Shown piece by piece: positions 21,341-32,095 of a stretch of 64,000 nucleotides of DNA; position 1 is the first letter of the stretch; every line of letters starts with the position of its first letter. The notes beneath the pieces are model-generated. The model searched no databases and was not told the origin of the DNA. It was given only the letters and a program-made list of their open reading frames with translations. The position numbers and the translations under genes were made by a program. Source of the stretch: Fallopia convolvulus (Eukaryota > Streptophyta > Magnoliopsida > Caryophyllales > Polygonaceae); assembly GCA_964016875.1 (NCBI GenBank), contig OZ024733.1, positions 25,773,324 to 25,837,323 of the forward strand, written 5' to 3'.

Positions 21341-22059
21341 TATTAAAAATAAGAGTTGTATGTTGAATTACTATCTTACCCTAAGATAGGTTACCTATTT
21401 TTTCCCCAATTTATCTTCTTCCTCCTCACATCCTCTCCTAGCCTCCTCGTTCAATTTCCTTACTCTCACACCAGCGCCCACACTCACACCGCACCACCCT
21501 CGCTGGTGTTGAAGAAGGCAGACGATGTCACCCCTCGCCCTAGCCAGAGCTCACACCGACCGTCACGTCATATATCAACCCACCTCGTTTTTGGAGATTT
21601 CTTGGATGCCCACTTCATTTTTAGACCAATTTCGACCCTTCCACACATTGGGAAATTTTTTAAGATGCCATTTGAGCCACCCTCCCCTCCAATTTCGAGT
21701 TGCTTTGACATTGAATTTGTGAGTTTTTCCCTAACTATAACACTAACTTGAAATTTTCTTCCCTCTAAGTCAAATTGAGGTTAAATTGGAGGATAGAGGT
21801 TAAATTGAAGACTGATGGGCTGTTAATTTGTTGAAATTGAACCTCATTGTTGGAGGTTGTTGTGTTGAGGGCATTTTTGCAGAACTTTGCAAAATTCTGG
21901 CAGTTTGGTTAATTTTTGGAAACTTGTGGGTATCATCATAATGTAAGGAATTCTTCTACGAGTATGAATTTTTTTATGGATCTTGATTTGGGTACATATG
22001 TGATAAATTATGGTTATTTGTGTGATATTGTGAAGGCTTGGAAACTTGTGGGAATCATC
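21341..22059. other. unrecognised segment with short ORFs
   Basis: A plus-strand frame at 21356-21751 (131 codons) begins with a hydrophobic run and becomes Ser/Pro/His-rich. It has no domain I recognise. Downstream, ggaaacttgtgggtatcatc and ggaaacttgtgggaatcatc form a near-perfect direct repeat (21918 and 22038). It could be a decayed gene 5' end or part of the Copia remnant that follows. Confidence 0.3.
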
Positions 22060-23830
22060 TTGTCTCCAAGCCCATCGAATCCGAGTAGCCCAATGTAGAC
22101 CACAAACAACAATCTGAGCCCCTTAAATTCATTACCTTCCCCTCATTACAGCCCGAGATCACAAATTCAAGAGGACTCCGAAATTGCAAGCACCTACACA
22201 TCAACATGTATTTGTTTTTCAAATTCTTTTTTTCCATCTAATACCCAAATTTCGTCATATGTTCGACCTATAGCTGATTCTACCCATCACATGACTAGAA
22301 GATCCAAAACCGACAGTCTAAATCTGAGAGTTCTAAATGCCACCAAACAGCCCTTACCACATTCTAAAGAACCGATTCAACCAAAAAAATTCATCAAGCT
22401 TCTAAGCTCCCAGAATGGAAAAATGCTATGCAAGTTGAGCATGATGCACTTATGAGTAATCGAACTTGAGTTCTTGTCCCGCATCCCGGTAATTCAAACA
22501 TTGTTGGTTGTAAGTGGTGTATAGGATAAAAAAAAGCATGCATATGGCAGTATTGAATGCTACAAGGCCCGGTTAGTTTCCAAAGGCTTTAATCAAGAAG
22601 AAGGTATTGATTGTTTGGATAACATTCAGTCTAGTTGTCAAACCTACTACTATTTGTATAGTGATTTCAATTGCTCTCACATGTAATTTGAGCTTGAGAT
22701 AGGCTGATATTAACATTGCATTCCTTAATGGTGACTTGTTGGAAAGGGTGTATATGTCTCAACCTCCAAGTTTCATTGATCAATGTCATCCCGGATATGT
22801 CTGCTTATTATAGAAAGAACTATATGGCCTCAAACAAGCACCTCGAACCTGGTTCACAAAACTTCGGCTCTTTCATCAACATCATGGCTTTCTTGCTTGC
22901 CAATCAAACACCACATTATTTATCAGACAACATGAAAAATTAGTTTATTGGTGTCCTCGATGATGCATTCTCACTTCATGGCCTTGGTGACATGCATTTC
23001 TTTTTGGGTGTCAAATTGTCTCGCATCAAAATTTCGATCTCTCTCTCAGCAAAAGTATGTTAGAGATCTTCTAATTTGAAGAAAGATGCATGACGCCAAA
23101 CCAATCTCCTCTCTAGCTGAACTAGGGTCTTGTTTAATCCACTCTAGCGACCACATGGCCAATTCTCTCCTATATCGTAGTGTTGTTGGTGCTTTACAGT
23201 ATGCCACTATGACTCGGCCTGAAATATCTTATGTAGTGAACCGTCTTTGCCAGTTTATGCATGCACTGAAAAAAAACTCATTTGCAAGTTGTTAAGTGTA
23301 TTATGTGTTTTTTAAAGGACACAATCACTACCGATCTCACTTTCAAACATCGACTGATAATTGTCTTGTTGCTTTCTCAAACGTTGGTTGGGCCTCTGAT
23401 CCCTATGATTGTCATTCCTAACACGGATTTGCAATCTTCTATGGTAGTAATCTAATTAGTTGGTCTTCAAAGAAACAAACAATTGTAGCTAAGTCAAGCT
23501 TTGAGGCCAAATATTGTGCAATTTCCTTCACTACTACGGAAATGATTTGGATCCAACAACTCCTTGATGAACTCCAAGCGCCACTTAAGTTGCCTCTTAT
23601 CATCCTCTACGATAACTTGAGTGCTACATATATGTCAACTAACCTGGTATTTTATCAATGTTCCAAGCACATCAAAATTGATTATTATTTTGTGTGAGAA
23701 CAAGTAGATGACATGTCACTACTTGTCTGACATGTTTGCACTCTCGATCAAATTGCAGACATTTTTACAAAAGCAGTTGACACAACTCGATTTTAAACAC
23801 ATAGATCCAAGCTACATGTTCATTCACCGC
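22060..23830 (+). pseudogene. Ale/Retrofit-type Copia pol remnant (RT and RNase H)
   Basis: This plus-strand pol fragment is decayed by many stops and frameshifts. It opens with the inter-domain region ending THHMTRRSKT. RT follows: NIVGCKW near 22497, KARLVAKGFNQEEGID-like near 22575, a stretch with LRQADINIAFLNGDLLERVYMSQPP near 22700, and KELYGLKQAPRTWF near 22820. The catalytic YVDD region is deleted near 22945. LGDMHFFLGVKLSR follows. RNase H includes WASDPYDCRSTQGFAIF-like, ISWSSKKQTIVAKSSFEAKY near 23460 and IADIFTKAV near 23755. The wording is that of the short Ale/Retrofit lineage. Gag, protease and integrase are absent. Confidence 0.8.
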
Positions 23831-23845
23831 CATGAGCTCTATGGC

Positions 23846-24026
23846 GTATTAAGGATAACATAATTTCTTAAGATATAATTTTATCTCATAATATTTTCTT
23901 ATAAATTATATCCTAAAATATGTTACTTGGGCTCCAAGGATACGACCCAATGCATTGTATTTAAACCCTTGTGACTATGAATGAAAATCAAGAGAAAGAA
24001 TTCTCTCAGTACTATGTTTATCAACA
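23846..24026 (+). repeat. probable 3' LTR of the Ale-type remnant
   Basis: It follows the RNase H end. It starts tattaaggataaca, close to the TGTTAGGATAACA start of Ale LTRs. It contains a TATA-like tgtatttaaa, then aatcaagagaaagaattctc, and ends tatcaaca. The length (about 180 bp) suits this lineage. No 5' LTR was found. Confidence 0.6.
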
Positions 24027-24345
24027 AAAGCTAATAATTATATTACCGATTTTGTGCTCTTCTTCAATAATCCATACCCATGTTCCAATTAATAAGATTT
24101 AGATCACCTGTCATCAATTTTGTTTAAAAATAATTGCACAATATTTAGTCACATAAACCAAATAAATCATTTTGGCTAAAAAAATTGAACAAAATTTTAT
24201 CTAATAAGTTGGTTTGAGTGTGACATAAAATCTTCTTTAGGCAAGAAATTAATTACTTTTTTATTTAATGCTTTATCATATATTTTATTAAATGAGAGTA
24301 GTTTATCATTTGGGTAAGAGAAACATTTTCATTTCATTTGAGGCC
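24027..24345. other. AT-rich, no gene recognised
   Basis: This short AT-rich stretch lies between the Copia LTR and the first recognisable LINE sequence. No ORF or terminal repeat is seen. Confidence 0.5.
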
Positions 24346-25634
24346 TCAACTTCAAAATGTGTTTCCCACTCTAGTGGGTCAAAATCAAGGAGTGTTTGTA
24401 AAAGGAAGGGCCATTAGGCATAACATCATGATTTGTCAAGAACTGGTCGATCTGTGGCTACACAAAGAAATACATCAACCTAAGATGCGCTATTAAGACC
24501 GACTTGAGAAAAGACTGTGAAATAGTGAATTGGTAGTTTCTAAGAGAAATCTTGAATGGATTTGGTCTTTCTTCCAAGATGATCAACTGGAATATGGAAT
24601 GCACAACATGTAGCTCATTCATCATCAAATTTGGAGGTATCATGGTTTCTTCAAAGGCAAAAGAGGCCTATGCCAAGGTGACCCACTTGCTCCATATTTA
24701 TTTGTTCTAGTCATGGAATACTTGACCTGATTCTTGCAAAGAATGACTAGAACTATAACTTCAATTACCATTATAAGTGCTCTAGAATTGGAGTAACAAA
24801 CATTTTCTTCGTCAACGATCTATTCATCTTCTCGCATGGAGATGTGGATTCCTTGCAAGTTGTGAAAAAGGCTATTGGTGACTTCTACAACTATTCTGGT
24901 CTCTCAATCATCCACAACAAATCGAAAGTTAACACAATAGGAATCAATGGACATTTGAGGGGGAAGATCAACACAATGCTTAAAATTAACCAATAAGTGC
25001 TCCTAGTTACATACCTAAGGGTTCCACTTTATAGTAGAAGAGTTATTTTGGAGAACTAAAAACCTCTAGTATTGAAGATCACTTCAAAAGTGAATGCATG
25101 GGCTGCAAAAAAACTATCATATGCAAGAAGACTTGAGCTCGTTAGAGGTGTGCTCCATGGAGTAACCCAATACTAGACCAAAGTGTTTCTGTTGTAAAAA
25201 AATTGTTAAAACATTGTTGCCTCGATGCGGAACTTCTTATGCGCCGAATGCAATGAAGAGAAGAGATCGAGTCCCTATCAAATGCAATGAAGTATACAAA
25301 CCAAGGGAGGAAGGAGGATTAGGGCTCAAAGAGCTCCTCTCAAGGAACAAAGTATCTTTAGCTGAGTTGATTTTTTCTTGCTATAGGATTCTCTATCCAT
25401 TTGGAATTTTTTGGGTCGAGTGAATTTGCTTTAAGGTTACTCTGTTTGGTCAATGAAGAAAAAATCTTCCAGTGTAATGTGGAAGTTGTTACTAAGTGTG
25501 AGGGATGAATTAATCGAGCAAGTGGATTCTAATGCCAAAATCATCATGCTTAAGTACAACCATAAGCCTATGTGTAATGCTTTGAGGGAGCGTGGGGCTG
25601 CCGAATCATGGAATCAACATATTTGGGATAAGAT
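24346..25634 (+). pseudogene. L1-type LINE reverse transcriptase remnant, part 1
   Basis: A LINE RT would copy LINE RNA at the target site. Readable pieces, in shifting frames: VGQNQGVFVKGRAIRHNIMI near 24376, FFKGKRGLCQGDPLAPYLFV near 24650-24710, and VTNIFFVNDLFIFSHGD near 24795. In the last, the catalytic FADD box reads FVND, so a metal-binding Asp is lost. A later part has RDRVPIKCNEVYKPREEGGL (25266). There are many stops. The remnant is split by the TRIM (25635-26139) and by SIRE-A (26232-37085). It continues at 26145-26231 and 37091-37330. Confidence 0.8.
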
Positions 25635-26139
25635 TGTAACACCCTGATGGTTTATAAGGGATTGAGGTGATACCCATGTCAACAAGAGCTCTTCCTTTTT
25701 AGGGTTCGAGTAAGGAAAAAGAACACAGAAGTTAAGCGTGCAAGGGAGAGAGTAGTACCAGGATAGGTGACCTCCTCAAAATTCCTCGGGTTGACATGGG
25801 ATAACACTTTGAAGGCTTCGAGTCTTAATAATGGTATCAGAGTCGACTCAAGGTTACGAGTTGGCTTGGCTCGGAGGGCGGTTACTCGACCTAGAGGGAG
25901 GTCCTTGGGCCTTGACGAGGACGTCAAGTGCTTAAGTGGGGGAGTTGTAACACCTTGATGGTTTATAAGGGACTGAGGTACTACCCATGTCAACAAGAGC
26001 TTTGCCTTTTCAGGGTTCGAATGAGGACGAAGAACTTTGAAGTTAAGCGTGGAAGGGAGAGAGTAGCACCAAAATGGTGACCTCTTGGAAAGTCCTCCAG
26101 TTGACATAGGATAATATTTCTAAGGCCTCAGGCCTTACA
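25635..26139 (+). mobile_element. TRIM (terminal-repeat retrotransposon in miniature)
   Basis: It is a 505-bp element with two LTR-like direct repeats, 25635-25830 (TGTAACACCC...) and 25946-26139 (TGTAACACCT...CCTTACA). They are similar but clearly diverged. Just after the first repeat is TGGTATCAGAGT (25832-25843), a tRNA-Met primer site. Just before the second is the purine run aagtgggggagt (25934-25945). It has no coding capacity; such elements move with proteins from other retrotransposons. A perfect 5-bp target duplication, aagat, lies at 25630-25634 and 26140-26144, so it is a complete insertion into the LINE. Confidence 0.9.
25832..25843 (+). other. primer binding site of the TRIM (tRNA-Met)
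   Basis: TGGTATCAGAGT lies directly after the first terminal repeat. It matches the plant Copia-type primer site except for the last base. Confidence 0.85.
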
Positions 26140-26144
26140 AAGAT

Positions 26145-26231
26145 GATCACTCAAAGAGTCTTGTTTTGTAGCTGGATGCTCATCGAACAAGAAGTTAAGT
26201 TGAAAGATAAGTTGAATGCCCATGGTATTAT
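26145..26231 (+). pseudogene. LINE remnant, part 2 (between TRIM and SIRE-A)
   Basis: These 87 bases of the same LINE are left between two insertions. The last codons before the SIRE-A insertion continue, one target-duplication copy later, into the zinc-finger part at 37091. That shows 26145-26231 and 37091-37330 were once contiguous. Confidence 0.7.
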
Positions 26232-27291
26232 TGTTGGATCGTGAACGAGTTAGCAAGAGCTTGGGAACTGGCTGTTAAGCTGTTCCCAAGGCAGCGGAAG
26301 GAATAATATCGCAAGTAATTAAAACGCTGAAAGAACACAGTTCCTTATAGAGGAACCCCACGACAACCAACTAGTTGTGTGGGTAAACCTCTACCTCCGC
26401 TTGGAGGATTTTGAATGACTTTCTTATTTTATTGCTTGTTCCTTAGTTACAATCAGCCAGGTTCAAAGTTCTTTGTTCCTAAGAGTTCTACCTAACTCTA
26501 GCAACACTAATGAACCTTCTCAACTGAGTTCCTAAGCGAACTACTCAATTAAAACAAGAGAGTCAAACCTTACACCTTACAATTCAGTTCCCTTGCTCTT
26601 GGGAACTTCACCTTCACCGTCGTCGAGATCTGACACTCGCCGCCAGGGACTTCTCTTCTTCTTTCTCTTTCTTTGTTGTGGGTATTTGTGAGTTCTGGGA
26701 GAAGTGCTCAATCCGAGCACTATTCATTTGGCTTTATACTCGAGTGAACTTGGGCTTCAATCGCATCTTTCATTTGTGTCCGAAATGCCCTTTGCTTGAT
26801 GCCCAAGTTGTACTTTCTTCACATGTGACTTCAATTTGAACTAGGTCAACTTCTTGAATTGATCGGACCGTTGGATCAATCGTGACAGTCTGCTCCTCAG
26901 ACTGTGCCTTCATCCTGTCCAAGACAGGATCCCGTGATATGCGCTGATCGGTCCTTGTCCTCACATGTGAGTTCCCATGTCGTGGGAACTGTCCTCTTCT
27001 GAGTTCCTTTGAGAGAAACTCTTCATCGTGTAAGCCTTTGTTCTCTGGTCATTCCTGGGAGTTCTCATTTTATGGGAACTCTTCTCTTCAGAGTTCCCTT
27101 GATGGGAACTCTTCATTGTGTGCTCCTGTGATCTTTGGTCATTCGTGGAAGTTCTTTGCTCAACCTGTGTTCCTTAGAAATACTTGATCAAAGCACATTA
27201 GTTCCCTTATAGAGTTTGTCATTATCAAAACTCGGAGAACTGTATCGTTGTTCCGATGTTCAGAACCAGAGGTCCCAACATCGTTCCAACA
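26232..27291 (-). repeat. 3' LTR of SIRE-A
   Basis: On the minus strand it starts TGTTGGAACG and ends with CCAACA. It aligns end to end with 36026-37085 at equal length. It contains a TATA box (tttata on the plus strand, about 26733-26739) and an AATAAA polyadenylation signal (26428-26433 as tttatt). GTTCCC/GGGAAC hairpins lie at about 26970-26990, 27060-27080 and 27090-27110. Confidence 0.95.
26970..27110 (-). repeat. GTTCCC/GGGAAC hairpins in SIRE-A 3' LTR
   Basis: gagttcccatgtcgtgggaa (about 26970-26989), agttctcattttatgggaac (27060-27079) and agttcccttgatgggaact (27092-27110) are short inverted repeats. They are conserved in the other LTR at about 36762-36904. A weaker unit, gttcctttgagagaaac, is at 27002-27018. 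Confidence 0.8.
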
Positions 27292-27292
27292 A

Positions 27293-27305
27293 TTTCCCCC
27301 TTTTT
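27293..27305 (-). other. polypurine tract of SIRE-A
   Basis: On the minus strand AAAAAGGGGGAAA stands two bases before the TGTTGG of the 3' LTR. It is the expected start site for second-strand DNA synthesis. Confidence 0.85.
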
Positions 27306-27666
27306 GATGATGACAAACCTATCACAAAAATTAGCAAGTATTTCAAAGCATGATATGCAAATGAGTTCCTACGCGTGTTCCTAGGGAGCCACTTCTTGTG
27401 AATCACTGAGTTCGTACTTAGCTTTTTATGCAATTGTTCCCCCTTAGCTATAGCGTATTCTATGATATCTTTTTAACTTAACTCATCTCGCATTTTTTGT
27501 CTTTCCCCCTTTTGACATCATCGAAAACAAGTAAACGCATAGATAAGGAAGGAAAAGAACACGCAATCATACTAAAATCCATTCATTACTTAAGCAAAAA
27601 AAATGTACATAGGAACACAAGAGACTATTTGTGGGAACATTGAGGCTAGGAAAAAGAAGGAAAAGA

Positions 27667-29899
27667 TCATGGGCTTGGTGGGAACAGGGCATCACAAAGC
27701 CGTGTCAAGACTTTTACAAGCTTTTCCTGGCCTTTAGCAATTTGTTCTTGGTCCCTTGCCATCTTTTCTTGTTCCCTGGCTATCTTGTCGAGAGTGTTGG
27801 CAATGTGCACCAACACTTGAGTGTTCCCATCCTGAGTGCCTTCACCAGATGGCAGCCTTTCTTGTTCCTCCACTGGCTCAGAGTGCCGCATTTTGTGGAC
27901 CACAGAGATGTCCAGTTCCCTACCTATGGTGACCTCTTCCTTGGATGTGTCGTAGAGGCCCTCTCTGAGCAAGAGTTTCTTGATGAGGCCAGCATAAGGG
28001 AGGGAGTGGGATTTGGAAGTCATACACTTCTCCATGTGCCCCAAAATTATGCGAGGAACATTTATGGGCTTTTTGAGGAGGAAGTGGTAGAGGATGATGG
28101 CATCAGGGATGTTGATGACAATGCGCTTCTCCTGGCATGATGAATTGATGAGCCAACTTGGCTATGAGGGATAGGTGATGAGTAGAGGTGCCAGTGGTGG
28201 GAACACGGCCCTCGTAGATCGTGTTATAGATCACCTCGCTATTGAAGTCGCCCCAGCTCTTGGCGGGCAGTTCCTGGAGGCCCTGGACAGGGACCTGTAG
28301 TTGAAGGCGGATTGTGGAGGTTGTGAAGATGAAGTCGTCGCCTTCGAGGGAGAGAGTTCCCTTGGTGCCGTTGTCTTGGACCACAAAGTTGTTGTAGAAT
28401 CGGCGCACCTGAGAGGGATCGACACTCACGGCCTCACTACACATGTGTTCCCATCCTTGGGCCTTGATCAGGTCCCATAGTTGCCCTAGCCCTTCATCGG
28501 TGAGCTGTTTTTCTGAGAGGATGAGGGGGGGAAGGAGCTTGCGATTCTCAGAGATGTAGACTTTCTTGGGCACAATTCCTTTCCCTTTCTTCTTTGTGTT
28601 CCCCCTGGAGACTGAAGTCTTTCCTTTTTGCTGAGGGGGAGCAGCCACTTCGAGCATCAGTGGGCGGGTCCTTTCCTCTGGGACCTGTGCCGACACCACC
28701 ATTTGGTGTTCAGGAGCTGGGATGCCGGCAGGCTCTTTGTCAGTGGTGGCCTCTTCGTCCTCTTCAGTGTCATCACTAGAGGTCCCTTCATCATTGGAGG
28801 AGGTCAACCCTGTTTCCTCCTCGTCGTCTTCCTGATGACGACTGCTTGTCTCAGCACCGTCAGTTGGTGCTGGGTTCCCTTTTTCGGGGAGCTTGTCCCC
28901 TTGGTTCTCGGAAGGCCCTTTGAGTGCGCCTTCGAATTCTTCCTCGAGGGCCTTGAGTTGGGCATCCTCAGCAGCAGTTCCCACGAAGATGGGTGGCAGT
29001 TCCTTGGCCTTTTTGCGAACGATGACTCCAATGGGGAGATCATCCTCGTCAGAATCAAGGTCTATGGTTTTCTGGGCCGAAGGAGGTGGGGAAGGGAGTT
29101 TTAGTGTGTTGGGAGAAGAGGGAGGTAGAGGAGAATGTTGTGGAGTTGGGACCTTGGGAGTGGAAGGAGGAGGAGTAGGAGTGCGAGCCTTGGGACTTGA
29201 GGTCCCAGAGGCAGATTTTGAAGTGATGGGGGATTTGGGAATGGGTGAGGTGGGTGGGGGAACTCTGGGGGAGAAAGAGGATGGAGGAGGGTTAGTGGTT
29301 CCCTCAACCATGGGAACAGGGGAGGAGGAGATTATCGTGGAGTCCCTGGGACCAGAGGTCTCAGAGATTGGTTGGGGACGAGGGAGAAAGAGCTTCTCGA
29401 CCTCGGATGGGTGAACGACGGCATAGGCATCGGGTTTGGACAGATTAAGGACCTCCTCCATGTTGAGGAGGGATTTCTTCTTTGGCATAAGAAGAGAGGG
29501 GGATGAAGAAGTGGAGATTTGTGAGTGTTTGTGTTTGGAGGATTTGTGTTTGGATTTTGAGGAGTGGTGTTTGGATTTGGAGGGGTCTTTGGAAGAGTGT
29601 TTGTGTTTGGATTGTTTGGGTTTTTCGTATTTGGAAGGGGGTTCGGATCCGAAACTGTCGACGATGCGAATTTCGGAGGAAGAGGGAGGTGGAAGAGTGG
29701 AGGTCGGCGGTGCTGGAGGTTGCGCCGCCGAAGGAGGAGGAAGAAAGGGACTTACATAATTGTAAAGTCCCTCGATGAGAACATCGCGAAGAGCTTCATT
29801 TTGCTCCTTCTCGACGTCCGCCATCATGGTGAGGAAAAGGGCTTTAGGGTTGTTTTGAATCCATGCCTTCATCTCGGCATAAGAATGGGCTGGAGCCAT
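27667..29899 (-). pseudogene. third ORF of SIRE-A (env position), one frameshift
   Basis: It lies downstream of pol in the same direction. The ATG at 29899 starts MAPAHSYAEMKAWIQNNPKA; 598 codons stay open to 28103. Regions: Pro-rich (residues about 52-75), a Lys/His/Ser-rich basic tract (about 88-130), a long Ser/Pro/Thr-rich part, and an acidic part (about 330-395). Then comes a folded-looking domain from about 445 with VRRFYNNFVVQ, similar to the FYANL-type block of plant retrotransposon third ORFs. Near 28135 the domain continues in another frame (readable to 27667), where the end has a heptad-like coil with IAREQEKMARDQEQIAKGQE. A single-base loss would explain this. No signal peptide or membrane helix is visible, so an envelope role is not supported. 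Function unknown. Confidence 0.75.
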
Positions 29900-30655
29900 T
29901 GTGAATTTTCTGGGGAAGGAAAGAAGTTTGGAGCTTTTCTCGAAAGAGAGGGTGAGAGGGATGCGGATAAGATGATTTGCAGAGGGTCAGAGATGAAGAA
30001 GTGCCCAGAAATAGCAAATGGTGTTTTATGTGAGGAAGGGAGACGAGGGTAGAAAGGGAAGTTGGTATTTCTCGATAACCGTTGGCCAATGAAATCGGAG
30101 GGGCGTTTCAACTTCCTTAGCACGCCTCTGACACGCGTCGTTTTCTTTCCTGGGAAGTCCTTTTGATTTTTGAATACTTGGCCCAAAACGCTTCAGAGTC
30201 TGACACAATTTCCCGTTTCCCTAGTGAAGTGTCATCTTTTTAGATCCAATGTTCCCTTGCTTTTGCCTATCAGTTCCCATGATCTTTGGAAAGGTCATAT
30301 TGAGTGGAGAGGTTAAGGGAACTCACACTCAATTTTCTTTGTGAGGCTGAGGAACTCAAAAGAGAACCAGACAATTGCAACTCGATTTTGGGATAAAGAG
30401 TTTGGCTCATGAGAAACGTTTGTCTGGTCCTTAGATGAGGATAGGTTTTATGATCAACCATCATAGTGGCGTGTAAAGAGGGTTAGAGGGAACTCTGGTT
30501 GATCATTTTGGGACAAAAGAAATAGTTTTCCTCCATACAAATCAAGCTCTAGACTAGTAATATGGCAAAATGAAAGCAATGAGTCCTACAGTTCCCTAGC
30601 ATGCATTTCCAGTTAGACTAGTCAAGCATTGAGGGAGAGACAAACAGGGACTTAT
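29900..30655 (-). other. SIRE-A spacer between pol and third ORF
   Basis: No coding domain was found. It separates the pol stop (30656-30658) from the third ORF start. It may hold a splice acceptor or other signal for expressing the third ORF, but none could be picked with confidence. The word ggaac/gttcc is again frequent. Confidence 0.5.
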
Positions 30656-32095
30656 TTAGTTTAGAGTTATCATCCCCAGAAGCATTCGAAAACGCTGGTA
30701 GGGACGTCTGTCTAAAGCTTTGGTGAGAATGTCCGCAATTTGCTCTTCCGTTCTACAGTGTTGCATGGAAATGTTCCCAGTTTCAACATTGTCACGTAGA
30801 AAATGATGTCTAATGTCTATGTGCATAGTCCTAGAGTGATGCACAGGATTTTTGGATATGTTAATGGCACTAGTGTTATCACAGAGTATGGGAACTGGGC
30901 CAAGAGACATACCATAATCCTGAAGTTGGGACTTGAGCCATAATACTTGGGAACAGCATGATGCGGCAGCCACGTATTCTGCTTCAGCTGTGGAGAGTGC
31001 CACTGAATTTTGCTTCTTGGATCCCCATGATACTAAGCATGACCCAAGGAACTGGGCCATTCCTGATGTGCTCTTCCTATCTACCAAGTGCCCTGCAAAA
31101 TCCGCATCTGTGTATGCAATGAGCTCGAGGGAACTGTTCCTTGGATACCAAAGGCACAAGTTGTCGTTCCCTTTGAGGTACCTGAAAATCCTCTTCACCT
31201 CTTTCAGGTGTGATTCTTTGGGGTTAGCTTGAAAATGTGCACATAAGCACACTGAGAACATAATGTCAGGCCTACTAGAAGTTAAGTAGAGAAGGGACCC
31301 AATCATACCTCTATAGTTCCTTTGATCGACACTTACCCCTGTTTCATCGGCATTTAGCCTGGAGTTTGGTGAGATGGGAGTGTCGATGGGCCTTGAGTGG
31401 TCCATCCCATACTTGACTAGCATTTCTCTGATGTATTTTTGTTGATGAATCCTTGTTCCCTCTTTTGTCTGAGATATCTAGAGTCCTAGGAAGAACGTGA
31501 GTTCCCCTATGAGACTCATCTCAAACTCACTGCTCATGAGGTCCTTAAACTTCTCTACAAGAATTTCGTTAGTTGCTCCAAAAACAATGTCATCAACATA
31601 AACTTGAACAATCAAGATATCCTTAGACTCTTTCTTAAGGAAAAGAGTTTTGTCTATGGAACCTCGAAGGTATCCATGAGACAGAAGGAACTGAGCAAAC
31701 CTGTCATACCATGCTCGAGGATCTTGTTTGAGTCCGTAGAGGGCCCTCTCCAGGAAGTAGACGTGGTTGGGTAGCTTCTCATCTTCGAATCCTGGGGGTT
31801 GAGCTACGTATACTTCTTCTTTGAGGTGCCCATTGAGAAATGCCGTCTTCACATCCATCTGGCATAGCTTGAATCCTTTGTGGGCTGCATAGGCTATGAG
31901 AAGACGGATGGCCTCGATCCTTGCAACTGGTGCGAAGGTCTCGTCATAGTCGATTCCTTCTTCTTGTCTATAGCCTTGAGCAACCAAACGAGCCTTGTTC
32001 CTAGATACGGCCCCAGTATCATCTAGCTTGTTCCGAAAGACCCATCGAGTTCCTATGATGTTCTTGTTTTTGGGCCTAGGAACTAGCTTCCACAC
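30656..32095 (-). pseudogene. SIRE-A reverse transcriptase and RNase H
   Basis: RT starts near 32095 with MWKLVPRPKNKNIIGTRWVF, then KARLVAQGYRQEEGIDYDE, MDVKTAFLNGHLKEEVYVAQ and LYGLKQDPRAWYDRF. The catalytic YVDD is at about 31600-31589. A stop (TAG, 31478-31480) follows FFLGL where the family has Gln. After it, in the same frame, are the connection and RNase H domain: AYTDADFAGHLVDRKSTSG near 31040, STAEAEYVAAASCCSQ near 30970, LCDNTSAINISKNPVHHSRT near 30870 and ADILTKAL near 30720. The end is TAA at 30656-30658. Catalytic residues are intact; only the nonsense codon breaks it. Confidence 0.92.

Noticed and set aside
27667..29899. Envelope protein in the third ORF of SIRE-A
   Set aside because: The position suggests env, but no signal peptide, membrane helix or cleavage-like site was seen; the fold-like domain resembles other plant retrotransposon third ORFs.
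28593..30052. Several plus-strand ORFs of 100-173 codons rich in Gly, Val and Glu
   Set aside because: They are antisense to the SIRE-A third ORF; its Ser/Pro/Lys-rich codons give open frames on the opposite strand. No independent domain was seen.
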